From Scleromitrula shiraiana (lineage: Eukaryota > Ascomycota > Leotiomycetes > Helotiales > Sclerotiniaceae): a stretch of DNA of 64,000 bases. Shown piece after piece: positions 10,791 to 23,880 of this stretch. A model generated the notes under the pieces. It saw only the letters and a list, made by a program, of their open reading frames with translations, had not been told where the DNA came from and did no database searches. The stretch's first letter is position 1, and the number at the start of each line of letters is the position of its first letter. The position numbers and the translations under genes were made by a program. The stretch spans positions 992,001 through 1,056,000 of the forward strand of contig JABELC010000003.1 of NCBI GenBank assembly GCA_028455995.1. Direction: 5' to 3'.

Positions 10791-13700
10791 ATTCATCACG
10801 CCCGACTACTTGCCAGGGATTTCTCCTATGGCATGAATATTGTAAGTATGAATATATCTCAGAAGTTCCCTTTCCTCGTTGGTGTTTCCAAATCCGGACG
10901 AATGAGCACGAGGATTGAATGTGTTCGGACCAACAAGGCTGGTCTTTTTTTTGGAATCTTAGTGGCCGAGAGTGAATTGAAGCTGCAAGTACACAAGATG
11001 TACTCAAAAAGTTGTAGTTGAAGTTACACTGCATAAGAAAATCCGGTGTCTGATAAGCGACCTTATCAGCCCTTTCACCAGCCCCAAATGCCCCTTTTCA
11101 GATCATTGCCCTCAACGCCCTAGGGATAGCCTCAAATCATATGAAGAAAAATAATTCAAAAAAAAAACCAAAAGAGAAAACAAACTAACCAATCCTTCTC
11201 CAATAGAAACTTCAGGCTTCGCCATGTAATCAACAATCTCAAACCCCCCCCAAAAACGATCACGAGTGTAACATCAAAGATATCATTGTCCATGTCTACT
11301 GTAGGTAGATCTTCCATCACACATCAGGCATCATCAGCATCAGCATCAGGCATCATCAGCATCGGCATCAGTATCAAAATCAGTAACGACACCAACCAAA
11401 GAATCGAACGAACCTTTTTCACAGCCCATCTAGCCTTGAGACAGATAAACAGAAAACGAAACGAAACGAAACGAAACGAAACGAAACGAAAGGAACAAAT
11501 CTTAGACTTTCACCTAATTTGGGGTTTTTTTTTCAGCCGGCACGAAATAGAAAGAAAACCATTCAGCAGGCTTGATTTGATGGCTGGGCATGTACGGAAA
11601 CACCAAAAAGCATATGATACACCTTATTAGCTCCTCGGTCATCATCAATCAATCAATTCAATCCCCTGAAGGTGGCTCAGCACAGCATCATCATCACCGA
11701 ACGTTCAGCCCTTGTTGTTACCTTATAGGCTTACACGCGACAATCAATATTTTTTTTTTTTTAAATATCTTTCTTTCCACCAAAAAAATCACCTACCATA
11801 CCATGGTCGCCAAATCAAATCAATCAGTCATAGGATAAGCTCGAGATCATGTACGACGGCATACCCAAATTCTATGATTGATTCGGTGGATTTTATTTTA
11901 TGGTCCCCAAAAGGATACGGAGTAGTTCTACATCTTGTTTCGTCTCATTCTCTCTCTCTCTTTCGGTACTTCCGCATCTTTCTTCGTACTGCCTGAGAGT
12001 TCACTCATTCATTCGTACCTACCTAGACCTAGTTCTAGGTACGATATCCAGCATCTCGGATATCTACTGAATTTGGAACAACTTGAGTTGGAACGAAATG
12101 TATCTTATCCCGATCGAACGGTTTCCCTTTTTTTTCTTCTATTCTCATCCCATATCTCAACTTGTTGGGATACATATTTTTAGAATATCTTACACTTTTG
12201 TTTCCTTTCATTTCCTGTGGAATCGGTGGACACGGCGTACAGCACAGTATACTTTATGCTCTCGCGAGCTTTTTCCTTTCAAAATGGGAGCGGGAGGGGA
12301 TTTTTCATTTGCTTTACTTTTAATGAATGGCATTGGATGGATAGAAGTAGGATAGATAAGTGTATTGGGAGTGGCATTTTGACATAAGAATTTTCCTTGA
12401 TGTACTATTACTTTTTCTTTACTTTTTTTTTGGATATCGATGGAGAAAATGGGATGGGATGGGATGGGATGGGATGAGAAAATGCCGTGGTTTGCTTTTG
12501 ATTACTCTAGAACTATGTAATTGTATTAGATCTTTTTCCTTCACTCATCGCCTAACAAATCATCCAATGTACTATAATATCTACATACCTTACCTAATGC
12601 TACCTACTACTAATACTACTACTACTTCTTTACATCTCTATCTATTCGTATCTTACCTTACCAGGTAACTTTCAGTCATAGCGAGACGTTTCCTGAGTCA
12701 CACTTGACTGACTGACTGACTAACTGACTGATTGACCGACCGTCTCCTACATGAATACCGTACCTATCAATTCCTATCCCCAGAAAACCACACCGAGAAA
12801 CAAACGAGCAAACGGATAAACCCCTCCAAATATCACTCAATACCTAATTCATACACAGTACAATACAATATACCCAGCTCTGCCTTTCTTTCATATCAAT
12901 TCAATTAAAACATCAAACAAGCCTCACAAGGATCTCCTATCATCTCATCCACGAAATAAATGAATAAATAAATAAATAAATAATTATAGAACATTCTAAG
13001 CACTTACTCACACACTCTCCCCTTGCCCCCTTTTCCAACTACCTCCATCCATCCATGGATATATCATACTACACCGATGACATACCGGTACACTTCATAC
13101 AACGCCCTATATAATTCTAAACATAGATATTCGGGGACTTGCCCAACCCAACATCCCATGCTATCCCATCCTAGTCCAGCCCAACTTAAACTAAAAACGA
13201 AAACCAAGACCCAAAAAATAAACAGATCAATTCCTAAAATTTCCCATTATTCAATCAATCAATCTTACCTCATCTTACTATCTGTATATAGCTCACCACT
13301 CCGACCGAATCAACTCAACTCCCCCACGAATAGTCGTCGTGTTCGCGTGTTCTCCTACTCGATCGTTCACTAACTTATAGTAAAGTAATACTGTCCACGG
13401 GTACCACATCACATTCGATTCGGTCCAACAATCCACAGCGGGCCCATCCGCATCCTTTCCCCCATCACATACATGCATCTGACATGTTTGAATCCCACAA
13501 CGGTACTTCCTTACTTATTTAATTACTTACTGGTAATACTTTACGGTTCTTACCACCCATCCATTACTATAATCCTATTTTGTATCTTTTGACAGTTATT
13601 AATATCCAACTGACTGACTGGCTGACCGACTGACCGATTGACGTTCCCGTTCCATTTAGGTGGAACTAATCTTTGATGCGAAACAATTACTGGATGGATG

Positions 13701-14300
13701 GAAGAGTCGATCGATCAAAAATAGATATCTTTTTTCTTTCGTTTACATCATGACACGTCACATTATATCATATTATCTGATATTATATATTGTATACATC
13801 TATGATATCGAGATAGATCGAAATTTGATGTGTAATTGGGTACATGGTGTTCATTAATGTAAATGTATCTTTTGTTTCCTGTTTATACACGCCAAGTTGT
13901 GAGGTCTAAACCACAAGACTAGCTCCCCCTTATTACAAATACAGCGAACTTTGTATAAACTACCTCCTGCCCGGTCCCCCATTCTTCCCCTCCCGTCTTT
14001 CATATCGTGAGCTTTTCCGACTCCAGGTCAGAATGCCCAATAAATTGAACATCTAGGGAGGTGGTCTCTCATCTCATCTCATCTCTCTCAGCTGCCTCCA
14101 ACTATCTTCTAGTAGAAAGGAAATACAGATAAGAGTACGTTGATACATGTAATAGATACAGAAAATTAAGACAGATGATGCTGCAAGATAAACGCAAAAC
14201 AAAGAAAGAGGTATCTAAAAGTCGCCAGATCACAAAAAAAGCAAAAGGAAAGGGGGATTTCCCTTTCCTGTATTCCCACCGTCTACTCCATTTCCCTCCC
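10791..14300. other. Gene-poor region downstream of the microprotein gene
   Basis: About 3.5 kb without a convincing gene. Visible structure: CATCAG repeats near 11325-11370, GAAAC tandem near 11456-11492, GGGAT tandem at about 12449-12475, GACT repeats near 12706-12735 and AAATA repeats near 12960-12982. The right end is the 3' flank of the minus-strand palmitoyltransferase gene. Long stretches are CT-rich, as in fungal UTRs, so an unannotated transcript is possible. Confidence 0.55.
11456..11492. repeat. (GAAAC)n microsatellite
   Basis: About seven consecutive copies of the pentamer CGAAA/GAAAC. Simple repeat with no associated gene. Confidence 0.8.
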
Positions 14301-16350
14301 CTACGCCGCCCTTCCTAACGCTGTAGGGCCTTGAAATCCTTGTTCCGTGGTAGCTACATTGTGCATTTCCATAGCTGTGCCTCCATCCTGCACTTCTTTC
14401 ACAAGTGGGGCGGTACGCTTTCCTCTTCTCTCGCCGAATCTCTGATCGCCTTCTTCGTATTTGCGTTTGAAGTTGAGGTAAGTTGGGGGCCGGGGTCGAC
14501 ACAGTACAGTAATCCAATTACGGAAGAAACTTCCTTGGGTGAATGGGCGATGACGATCTTTTTTGATAAATTTGTGAGAATTGAGGTATTCTCTTGTGGT
14601 TTCACCTCGACCCATTAGGAAGAAGTGATACGTCATGAGAGCTCCTGGATAAGGAGAAGCCAGAATACCATAAACAAACATTGCGAACGGAACACGCCAA
14701 TGGCTAATAGATGCACCAAATGAGATGTTCTGTTGATGAGCATAGATAATTATCTGTGCAATACTTGCGCCAACAAGATACAACCCAAGGAGAGTACCTG
14801 AAGTGACAAATGCAAAGAAGTATCGGTAATTCCGTCGACCTACACAATTGTTTAACCAGACGCAATGATGGTCCTGAGTCTCGATGCAATTATCACAAAC
14901 TCGACAGTGATGACCTCTAGGCGGCCGCCAAATGTTGCAGGTCTTGCAATATTTGGTGGGCACTTCCATAGCAGCTGTAGTTGATTGAGCAGACTTGATC
15001 ATTGTCCAATCATTTTGTGGTGGAGCAAGTCGGAGTGGATCTTCATTCTCATCTGGGGGTGGCATTGGATGCAGGTTCCGTGGTAGAATCTAAAAGCGGT
15101 TAGTAGGGATATTTAATAAATGTAAAAGAGTTATATATACTCACTCCAGGATCAGAAACAGAGGCATGTATGAAGGAGGACATGCAAATGTAAAATATAT
15201 AAGCATATATAACGGGTATCGCAGGTGAGATATTATGCCATAGCCATGGCGCTGAAAAGCCAAAAAAGAGAGCAGATGGAACAACCACCAACAGACCGGT
15301 AGCAATGTTAATAGGCTTGTCTCGAGTATTTTGTAACCGTCCACCCCAACAAAAGACTGTATTGCCGGTAAAATATTGGTGGTTTTTACCAGAGTTCCGG
15401 CTTTGCATGGCTTTTGCCTGTGCATCCGTTGGTGTCATGCCTGGTGAGGAAGCATTTGAAGAAAGTTTTTCCCTGCCGTGATTGCTTCGATGTGGACTAG
15501 GACTTCCAGCTGGGCCATCAGTCCTTGTTGGCATCAAAAAATTCGAATGAAAAGACTTTGGAGATTTGGGGGTAGATGTCCCATTTTTGTAGCCTTTATC
15601 AATATTCAAACTCAAACCCTTCGCATTCACAGGGCCACGCTGCAGTGGCCGTACACTATCGGTAAAACTTCCAGCTGTGTGGCCATGTGTGGGACTGGTA
15701 TTTCCGGTTCCCCTGTCTATAGTCCCAGGTTCTGTTACCTCTGTCCCTCGAGATTGTGGTGGCCGCATATCCGCATCCTCCCGCATGTTTTGTTGCTGCA
15801 TGGTTATGTTCGAATTTACACTCTGCCGCACACTACCCCCATCCAAAGACTCATCTTCGCCAAATCCTTGTTGAAGTATTGTTGGTGTTCGGGTTCCTCC
15901 ACGCTGTGCTTGTAGTCTTTGGGAACTCATAGGTCGAAAAAATGCTTGCGAGGCAAGGGACGGTACATGGGATCTACTCATAGCACTTTGAGGAGGTGAC
16001 CAAACACTTCCCCGTTGTGCAATTGAACCTGGAGTATAAGTTCTTCTGGCAGATGACGCTTGACCAAATGTTCCTCTTGACGATGTAGCTGTAGCTCCAG
16101 TAACCCCAGTGCCTGGCCTTAAAATTCCATCTCCTGTTTGACTGCTTTGCCGATGACTCAATCGTCGCGAATTTGCATTTGAAAAAGTTCCCGTATTATC
16201 TCCATCTTCTGACGCTATATCGGTCATTCGCGACGATAGTATACTACCTCCATCACCTATATCTGATGGCGCAAGATGTGGGTTCGGAAATGTGTTATAG
16301 TCGACATCCGTGGAATGGAAGTTGGATGCAGAGGTGTCTCGGGAAGCCAT
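14301..16350 (-). CDS. erf2: Erf2-like DHHC palmitoyltransferase, 664 aa
   Basis: Catalyses S-palmitoylation of cytosolic cysteines. In yeast, Erf2 with Erf4 modifies Ras at the ER/Golgi membrane. Exons (minus) are 16350-15145 and 15089-14301; the 55-bp intron runs 15144-15090, and splicing restores the family's conserved DPGILPRNLHP segment after the second membrane segment. Residues 1-330 are a Ser/Thr/Gly-rich cytosolic extension. Two transmembrane segments lie at about 345-395, then the Cys-rich domain (about 448-480) with the catalytic DHHC at 475-478, followed by two more membrane segments (about 490-560) and a basic tail. The N-terminal extension is longer than in yeast Erf2 but common in filamentous fungi. 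It is divergent from the gene at 17327, with about 1 kb shared upstream DNA. Assignment to the Erf2 subfamily is from motif recall. Confidence 0.92.
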
Positions 16351-16526
16351 TTCTTATCGATTTGAGGAGTTCTGCACACTTCAATTTATCCCAAAGCTTT
16401 TTTCTTAATACATTGCTGCCAATCTTCTGACTGAGAAATGTTGAAATTCGAATACTTTGCTTATAATAAGAAGTTCGTGGGGAGCGTTTCGGGCGAGTAT
16501 TATTTACTAAGATGGTTAAATCGTGA

Positions 16527-16585
16527 GAGGAAGAGGAAGAGGAAAAGGAAAAGGAAAAGGAAAAGGAAAAGGAAAAGGAAAAGAA
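16527..16585. repeat. (GGAAAA)n microsatellite
   Basis: Purine-only tandem array with a GGAAAA unit, about eight copies, in the upstream region of the Erf2 gene. Confidence 0.8.
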
Positions 16586-17037
16586 GGTAATAGAGAATGT
16601 TAGTTAAGTTGATGTGATTAAGGAATTAGCAGGTAGAAATATAATGAGCGTGAGAATATATTTTTGATATTATTTTTATTATTGGGGTTGAAATTACAAT
16701 ATGATAGAAGACTTCACATAATGTTGTTGTACTGGGTAGGTCGTTGTAAATGAAGTAATACTCAAAGTCCCAGGTTATGGATTTAAGAAGAGAAGAATTC
16801 CTTCGAGTTTTCCAAGGTTATTAATTTAGTAAGTAATTAAGTTATTCTGCCCGCCAATACTCGAGTATACAAAGCGAAAGGGGTGGAAAAAGTCCAAGCA
16901 CCCAATACCTGGCGGAAAGAAATGAATTTCATTTATATTAGTAGTAGAACTATGAAGTCAACACCAATGCTTTATACATTTGCTATTAGTACTTCCTAAA
17001 AATATTATTACTATGCAGGTACCGGTACATCGTCCAA

Positions 17038-17062
17038 ATCGATATCGATATCGATATCGATA
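17038..17062. repeat. (ATCGAT)n self-complementary run
   Basis: Four copies of a self-complementary hexamer (ATCGAT/GATATC phase) form a perfect palindromic tract about 265 bp upstream of the 17327 ATG. Confidence 0.7.
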
Positions 17063-17209
17063 TAAGATTAGAAGAATATGAATATGAATATTAATTATTA
17101 GATAAACCTTGGAATTTATTAGATATCCACGAGGATTCTTTGCTTTGAGCGAGCAGATCTATCAGTCAAAGTTATTAATAATATAATATAATATAAAATA
17201 TATTGTGTA

Positions 17210-17216
17210 TCACGTG
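17210..17216. promoter_or_regulatory. TCACGTG E-box
   Basis: CACGTG core about 110 bp upstream of the start codon at 17327, a plausible position for a Cbf1-type or other bHLH site. Inferred from motif and spacing only. Confidence 0.35.
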
Positions 17217-17326
17217 CACATCATGACATAATATCTCCATCATTCCTGCCGGTAAACAATTGAATTCAAATCGAACCACTTCTGAGATCTCATTATTTGA
17301 AACAACAACACCATTGACTATACACA

Positions 17327-18005
17327 ATGTCCGCACAAGCAGCAGCAAAAGTAGCAGCACAGGTAGGCAAGACTGCCGCAAAATCTGCAGACGGCCATGT
17401 CTTGAACAAGGGTGCCAAAAAGGATCCCGAACTCTACGTGAGTAAATCATATTCCGGTTTCATAATTGGGCAGAGAACGCTCGGAGGGATGGAGGAACTT
17501 ACTGATATTCTATTACTCAGGTTCTTATGGGCGTTATGGCCGGTGCTTTTGGACTCGCTGGCTACTACTTCGGTAAGGTCATTCTCCGAAACTTATCTGA
17601 GCAAAAGCTAATTGACCATTCTTGATAGGTCGCAAGCCTACATCAGCAACCTCAGAAGCTAAGGTGAATATTGCCCCTGGCAGTATGCCATGGCAAACGG
17701 AGAGCTCGGAAGGAGATGCAGCCCGAAAAGACTTCAAATACCAATATCACCCAGCTGGTGACCCAAGAAACCCACCCAAGGATGCTCCAAGCGCATTACA
17801 CAGCGTTATTGTCCCCAATGTCAACTTACCAAAGGTACGAAACTTTCTCCGTTATTCCAGGATGCAAAGCCTATCGAGGCGCGAGAGTGAGAGTGAGAGG
17901 ATAGATGGGGTTTTCAGTCATTGTACAATATTAGGGTATATGCTAACTCGCTATATCTAGGAGTTACACGAGAAATACAACAAGTGGGGTAAGGACGGAT
18001 ACTAG
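17327..18005 (+). CDS. Small single-pass membrane protein, B12D/MLRQ-like, 137 aa
   Basis: Exons: 17327-17437, 17521-17572, 17629-17834 and 17961-18005. All splice sites are canonical and the frame closes exactly (414 nt). The N-terminus is Ala/Lys-rich with no acidic residues until residue 23. One hydrophobic helix follows at about 38-53 (LMGVMAGAFGLAGYYFG), then GRKP and a hydrophilic tail ending in a Lys/Tyr/Gly-rich motif. The arrangement 'PELY, Gly-rich helix, GRKP' recalls B12D/MLRQ-type small mitochondrial proteins associated with respiratory complexes. That is an inference from pattern, not a search. The start context (ACACAATGTC) is good. Mitochondrial inner membrane location is plausible but unproven. 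Confidence 0.8.
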
Positions 18006-18851
18006 ACAGAAGAGAAGGTTGAGGCTCCTTGGAATTATAGAGTTGTACACTGTACATAGATGGAAGAGACTATTTCATGCATTCGGTTTTCAATCCTATA
18101 GTGAACCCTACGCGGCGTGACAAATGAACTTTTGGCTACTTCGACTATATCCTTTCTCTCTCGAACTCGCGAAACTTTGAAGCATTGTTGGACCCAATCA
18201 ACTGAACTCATAGACTGCAATGCTACCAACAACTAAATAAACAAAATCCTCGTGGTATTTCCATCCAACCTGTTTCATGTCGACACGTTTAAAATAGTTG
18301 TCTATATGCAAAACATATATTACTAGAGGGGCACCTAGGTCGATACTCTAGTCTAATATATTCGGTTGATTTGATCTAACGACAAATTTTGGAAGCAATT
18401 GACATGAGTATTTGAACTTTATATAAGTTTATATGAGATTGTATATAATTGAATGCAAAATATGAAGAAAAGGGTAATCAATTTACTTCTAGAGAAGGGC
18501 TTACTGTAATAATAAAAATCGTTACGAGCACAAGCGTTAGGGTGAGGCTGAAGGAATATCCAATGATGTTATTATTAGAAAAGGCTGCTTAAGCGTCACT
18601 CTATCTATCACTTGTTAAATCATACCTGGCTTCAAAAAAAGCTCCCCCTTACGCACTCACAACAACAGGCGACTTGTCCTTCAACCCCAATGCCGTACCT
18701 TTTGATAATTCAATAGGTGTTTTCTCTCTTTTATTTATTTACACGCATTACGATCAATTCGTACTTGCTGGTTTCATTTTCGAGGGGAAGCCGGGGCTCC
18801 TAGAAGCTCTACAATACTTCAGCCCGTTGCGATTTTCGTCCGATTTACATC
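18006..18851. other. Intergenic region upstream of Pmt1
   Basis: About 850 bp between convergent-free, same-strand genes. The left part is 3' flank of the small membrane protein gene. The right part, from about 18600, is the likely promoter and leader of Pmt1. No gene, RNA or repeat of note is seen. Confidence 0.6.
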
Positions 18852-21800
18852 ATGGCACGTTCTGCGAAAACCGTGCACACAGAGTCTGCGAAAGGCTCGA
18901 AAGCCTTATCAAAAAAATCAACAGATTATACTTCTGAGGGAGTCGAGGATCAAGATGTTTTCCTGCTCCCTGGTTCTGATTATCAGGTCATGATTGCCCT
19001 GACGTTGTTGGGTGCTATCGTTAGATTGTTCAGGATATATCAGCCCAGTAGTGTAGTATTCGATGAAGTTCAGTAAGTTACACATGTTGTGTTTGGGTCT
19101 TTCTGGTAGAGCATTTACTCATAATTCGTTTTCCCAGCTTCGGTGGCTTTGCTTCGAAATATATCAAGGGCAAATTCTTTATGGACGTACATCCACCTTT
19201 GGCGAAATTACTTATTACACTTGCTGGATTTTTGGCCGGGTTCGATGGAGAGTTTGATTTCAAGGACATTGGAAAGGATTATGTTGAGCCTGGTGTACCA
19301 TATGTTGCTATGAGGCTCTTACCTGCTGTCTGCGGAATCCTCTTGGTTCCTACTATGTTTTTGACACTCAAGGCTGCGGGCTGCAGGACCATGACATCTG
19401 CCATGGGAGCTGGCTTAATCATCTTTGGTAAGGCAATTGCTCGAAGTATGTGTAGGGTTTGTTCTGACATGTTCTAGAAAATGGTTTACTCACACAAGCG
19501 CGATTGATCCTACTCGACTCCCCTCTTATGATTATGACGGCTTTCACTGCACTCTCGTTCATATCTTTCACAAATCAGCATGAGCAAGGACCTACCAAGG
19601 CATTCCGATTGAGCTGGTGGTTCTGGCTAGTAATGACGGGTCTCGGTTTGGGAGCGACTGCCAGTGTTAAATGGGTCGGTCTTTTCACAATTGCTTGGGT
19701 TGGTAGTCTTACTGTTCTTCAATTGTGGGTTTTGCTTGGGGATTATAAGACGGTTACACCAGTAAGTGCCTGCCATTTTTTGAAGAATCTCAGCATTAAC
19801 AGATACAGCGAATCTTTGCCAAGCACTTTGTTTCCAGAGTGTTCTGCCTCATCGTTATCCCATTTACCTTTTACATAGCTATGTTCGGAATCCACTTCTT
19901 ATGTCTTGTTAACCCAGGAGATGGTGACGGATTCATGAGTTCCGAGTTTCAAGCTACATTAAATTCAAAATCGATGCAAGATGTACCAGTCGATGTTGCT
20001 TTCGGAAGTAGAGTTAGCATCAGACATCATAACACTCAAGGTGGATATCTACACTCTCACAACCTTATGTACCCAACCGGTAGTAAGCAACAACAAATCA
20101 CTTTGTACCCTCATAAGGACGAGAACAACCTTTGGCTTCTAGAGAATCAAACTCAACCCCTAGATATCAATGGAGAGCCAATCAATGGATCAGCTGCCTG
20201 GGACGCTATTACTCCACCAACTTTCATCATGGATGGAGACATTATCAAGTTGTACCATCAACCTACCCACCGTCGTCTTCACTCCCATGATGTTCGTCCC
20301 CCTGTCACTGAAGCCGATTGGCAGAATGAGGTCTCAGCGTATGGTTATGAAGGCTTCGAGGGTGATGCCAACGACTTTTTCCGTGTTGAAATCATCAAGA
20401 AGATGTCTGATGGGGAAGAAGCAAAGAACCGTTTGCGAACTATCCAAACAAAGTTTAGACTTGTTCACATCATGACTGGGTGTGTCTTGTTCTCTCACAA
20501 AGTCAAGCTCCCTGAATGGGCGTCGGAGCAGCAAGAGGTTACCTGCGCAAAGGGAGGAACTCTTCCTAACAGTGTTTGGTATGTTGAGCAGAATGAGCAC
20601 CCTCAACTTGGAGGCGATGCAGAAAAGGTCAACTACAGAAATCCGGGTTTCTTTGGTAAATTCTGGGAACTCCAGAAGGTTATGTGGCAAACAAATGCAG
20701 GTTTGGTTGAATCCCATGCCTGGGACTCACGTCCCGATTCTTGGCCGATACTTAGACGCGGGATCAATTTCTGGGGTAAAGACAACCGCCAAATTTATCT
20801 CATTGGTAATCCCGTGATTTGGTGGAGCTCGTCAGTAGCCGTTGTGATTTTCGTGGCATTCAAAGGTCTTGCCATTCTGCGCTGGCAGAGGGGTTTCAAG
20901 GATTATGACAACACTGCCTTCAAACGTTTCGACTACGAAATCGGAACATCAGTTCTTGGATGGGCCTTCCATTATTTTCCATTCTACCTGATGCAGCGTC
21001 AACTTTTCCTCCATCATTACTTTCCTGCACTTTACTTTGCCATTATTGCATTGTGTCAAACATACGATCATATAACCGCTCGTATTCCAGGTATTGGTCT
21101 TCGAGAACGTCCACTCATCGGAAGACTCGGCGCAGTTATCTTCTTGACACTTAGCATTGTTGTGTTTGGCCTTTACTCGCCACTGGCGTACGGTAACCCA
21201 TGGACACAATCTGCCTGTAAGAAGGTCAAGCTTTTCGATACATGGGACTGGGATTGTAACACTTTCTTGACCGACGTAAGTTTATTCATGTTTTCCAGTT
21301 GAAAGCAAATTTTTCGTTGTGATTGACATATCATAATACTAACATATGCATTCCAGTACTCTGAATATGCTACACAATCCATCAATGTGAATGCTGATGT
21401 TCATAAGACTGACTCACCATTGATCCCAACAAATGCTGCAGAGGCTCCAGCCCAAGGTGGTGCTGGTCAACAACAAATTTTGAAAGATCAAGAGAACATC
21501 TCAGATGCACCACCTGAATTGATATCACCAGCTCCAGCCGCTCAAAGTCAAAGTATCGTTTCTCGAGAGGAGAAGGTCGAGTACAGAGACCAAGATGGCA
21601 ACATCCTGGATCCAGAGCAGGTGAAATCCCTCGAAGGAAAGGTCAGCTTTAAGACTAGATACGAAACTAGAACTCGTATGGTAGATGCCCAAGGGAATGA
21701 AATCGATGCCCCGGCAGGTGAGGCAGCTGGTGTCGCGCCTCCCCACCCAGATGTTGATGGCCCTGATCCTCAGACTGCAGGGAAATCAGAGCTCGATGCT

Positions 21801-21923
21801 CAAGAGAAGCCAGTAGTTCAACAGGAAGTGCGCGCAGATGAGAGCAAGGAGCAAAGTATTGAGAAGTCGGATAAGAGTGCCGCTAAGCCTGTTAGCGAAG
21901 GTAATGAGGCTACAGGTGCATAG
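18852..21923 (+). CDS. pmt1: Protein O-mannosyltransferase, PMT1 subfamily, 942 aa
   Basis: Transfers mannose from dolichyl-phosphate mannose to Ser/Thr of secretory proteins in the ER membrane, usually as a Pmt1-Pmt2 heterodimer. Exons: 18852-19072, 19138-19427, 19478-19761, 19809-21275, 21357-21923; total 2829 nt in frame. The N-terminal PMT domain has VVFDEVHFGGFASKY (split by intron 1), MDVHPPLAKLL and ARLILLDSPL. Near residue 300 is the loop PGDGDGFMSSEFQATL, which favours PMT1 over PMT2 or PMT4. MIR repeats follow at about 320-500, then C-terminal membrane segments with LGWAFHYFPFYLMQRQLFLHHYFPA split over the 4-TM region. The last exon adds about 188 residues of acidic, Pro/Ala/Gln-rich tail. 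Such a tail is known in filamentous-fungal Pmt1 and absent in yeast. Confidence 0.93.
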
Positions 21924-22239
21924 GCGCGTTTCTTTTGTTGGTATTGATGGAAATGATAGGGTGTATCACGGAAAATATTTGGCTCAAGCCCTTGTAACAT
22001 AGTAATGCATATGAAAGCATGCCATAACGTATTTTGGAATTAAGCTGCGTACTCTTCATCATGGTTGGACCTCCAGAGCCATTTCACTTTCCCGACCCAG
22101 CTAAACTCAACTCCAACTAGTATCTTAAGTAGTATTGCTATGGTTCTACTTTTGTCAAGGTACTCGGATAAATTAAAATTGAAGCACGCGTTAAATTGTC
22201 GAATGACCTCAAAATCGATGATTTTGTACAAATTACCTA

Positions 22240-23880
22240 TAAATTGCTTTAATAATTCTATTTTTTTTTGTTTTTTAAAATAATTAGATTTTTATAATAA
22301 ATTTTAATACAAACTTTCTTTGTTTTCTATTCTTTTTTATTTTCTTTATTGTTAATTTAGTTGTTTTTTTAAGTTTTTTCTATCTTTTTAAAAATCTTTA
22401 TAAAAAAAGAGTTTATTTATTAGATAATAAAAAAAAAAAAAGATTATTAGTAAAGGTCTGATTAGTCAGCAATATAGAGGTTCATATAGTCTTCATCTTT
22501 ACTTAGTTTTAAATTAACAATCTCAATAATATAAATACACATATCTCATTACTAGTTCTCTTCTTTTCTGTTGTCGAATAGAGCGAACCAAATCAACTTT
22601 GAAAAGAAATTTCAATATTTACTAAATTCTTTTAAATTTAAAGTATTAAATTTTAAAGTTATATTTCAAATTTCAAAATTAATCAATAATTAAATAAGAA
22701 TTAAGTAATATTACTACTAGTAATTAAAACAATAATATTATTATTATTGATATAACAAGTCACGTGACTTATCATGTGATGAAGATTAAGCAATTATTTT
22801 AAAAATATATCAAGATTTTTCCAAGATACTACTACTATTACTAGTAAAATCATTTTTATATTATCAACTTAAAAATGAGAATCAACTTCAAGTAGATTTA
22901 GTAGACTTGTATAAAAAAAATTTTTATATCAAAAAGAAGAGATAAAATAACTTAATCGACAAATTAATAACTTTTTTAAATATAATAATGATACAATTCA
23001 TAATTATAATTTTTTAAAATTAATTCATTATACAAAAATAACTTGAACTTGAAAATTTTAATAATTATAATACTACTAGTATATATTTTATCATTCTACT
23101 AATTTAAAATATTGAAATATAATTATTTTTACTAGTAGTAATATCATCATGATATACTATCTAAAAAAAATATATATATTTTTAGATATAAACATTTTAA
23201 AATTATTATCAATATTTATTTTTTTCGAAATTAATAATTATAATTTTTCTTAATAAATCTAACAATATCTTAAAAATCTCTTCATTATGAATTTAATTTT
23301 TATTATTTAAAAAAATCTTTTAAAAGAATTCATAGTAATTATAAATTTTAAAAAAATAATCATTTCATTATTTTTTACTAGTAAAAAATATTTTGAATTT
23401 GAGATATTTAATTTTAAAATTAAAAATACTATTTCAATCATTTTAATTATTTTTAATATAATTATAATATTATCAAAATAATTCATAACTTTGAAACTTT
23501 GAATCTATAAAATATTCAACTTGAATCTAAAATCATTATAATTCAATTATATTTGAAATTATTATTAGTAACTTGAATATAAAAATATTAGAAATAGAAA
23601 AATTAATAAAATTCAAAATAAATTTTATTTATAAAACAATATTTTAAATTAATTATTACTATATACTAGTAATTTAAATGACTCGAATATAATTCTTTTT
23701 TAATAAATTATAATTGAAAAATAAAACTATAATATTAAACGACTTTTATTAGTAAGCATCTTCGATTTCTTAGTATCAAAAAAAAAAGCTTAAAATACTT
23801 CAAACTTGAATCCTTACAGAGTTAAATTGCTTCGGTCAAAAATAGACCATTTCCATACTAAAACACTAGTAATTTTCCCA
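22240..23880. repeat. Extreme AT-rich island, possible repeat-degraded element
   Basis: About 1.6 kb composed almost only of A and T, with no ORF of significance. Edges are fairly sharp against normal sequence on both sides. Most remaining G and C bases occur in ACTAGT/TACTAGTA motifs (near 22550, 22717, 22837, 23075, 23131, 23379, 23665, 23864) and in one AAGTCACGTGACTT palindrome. The pattern fits a transposable element eroded by C-to-T mutation (RIP) in an ascomycete, but no element domain survives, so identity is unproven. Confidence 0.55.
22757..22770. promoter_or_regulatory. 14-bp perfect palindrome AAGTCACGTGACTT inside the AT island
   Basis: A perfect palindrome with a CACGTG core, an island of GC within almost pure AT sequence. 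It could bind a bHLH/Cbf1-type factor. Function is inferred from the motif only. Confidence 0.4.

Larger units (their letters stand above)
16351..17326. other. Divergent promoter region between Erf2 and small membrane protein genes
   Basis: Intergenic DNA serving two divergent genes. It contains a GGAAAA/AGGAAA tandem at about 16527-16585, a GATATC-type alternating palindromic run at 17038-17062 and a TCACGTG E-box at 17210-17216, about 110 bp before the ATG at 17327. No other gene is seen. Confidence 0.65.
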
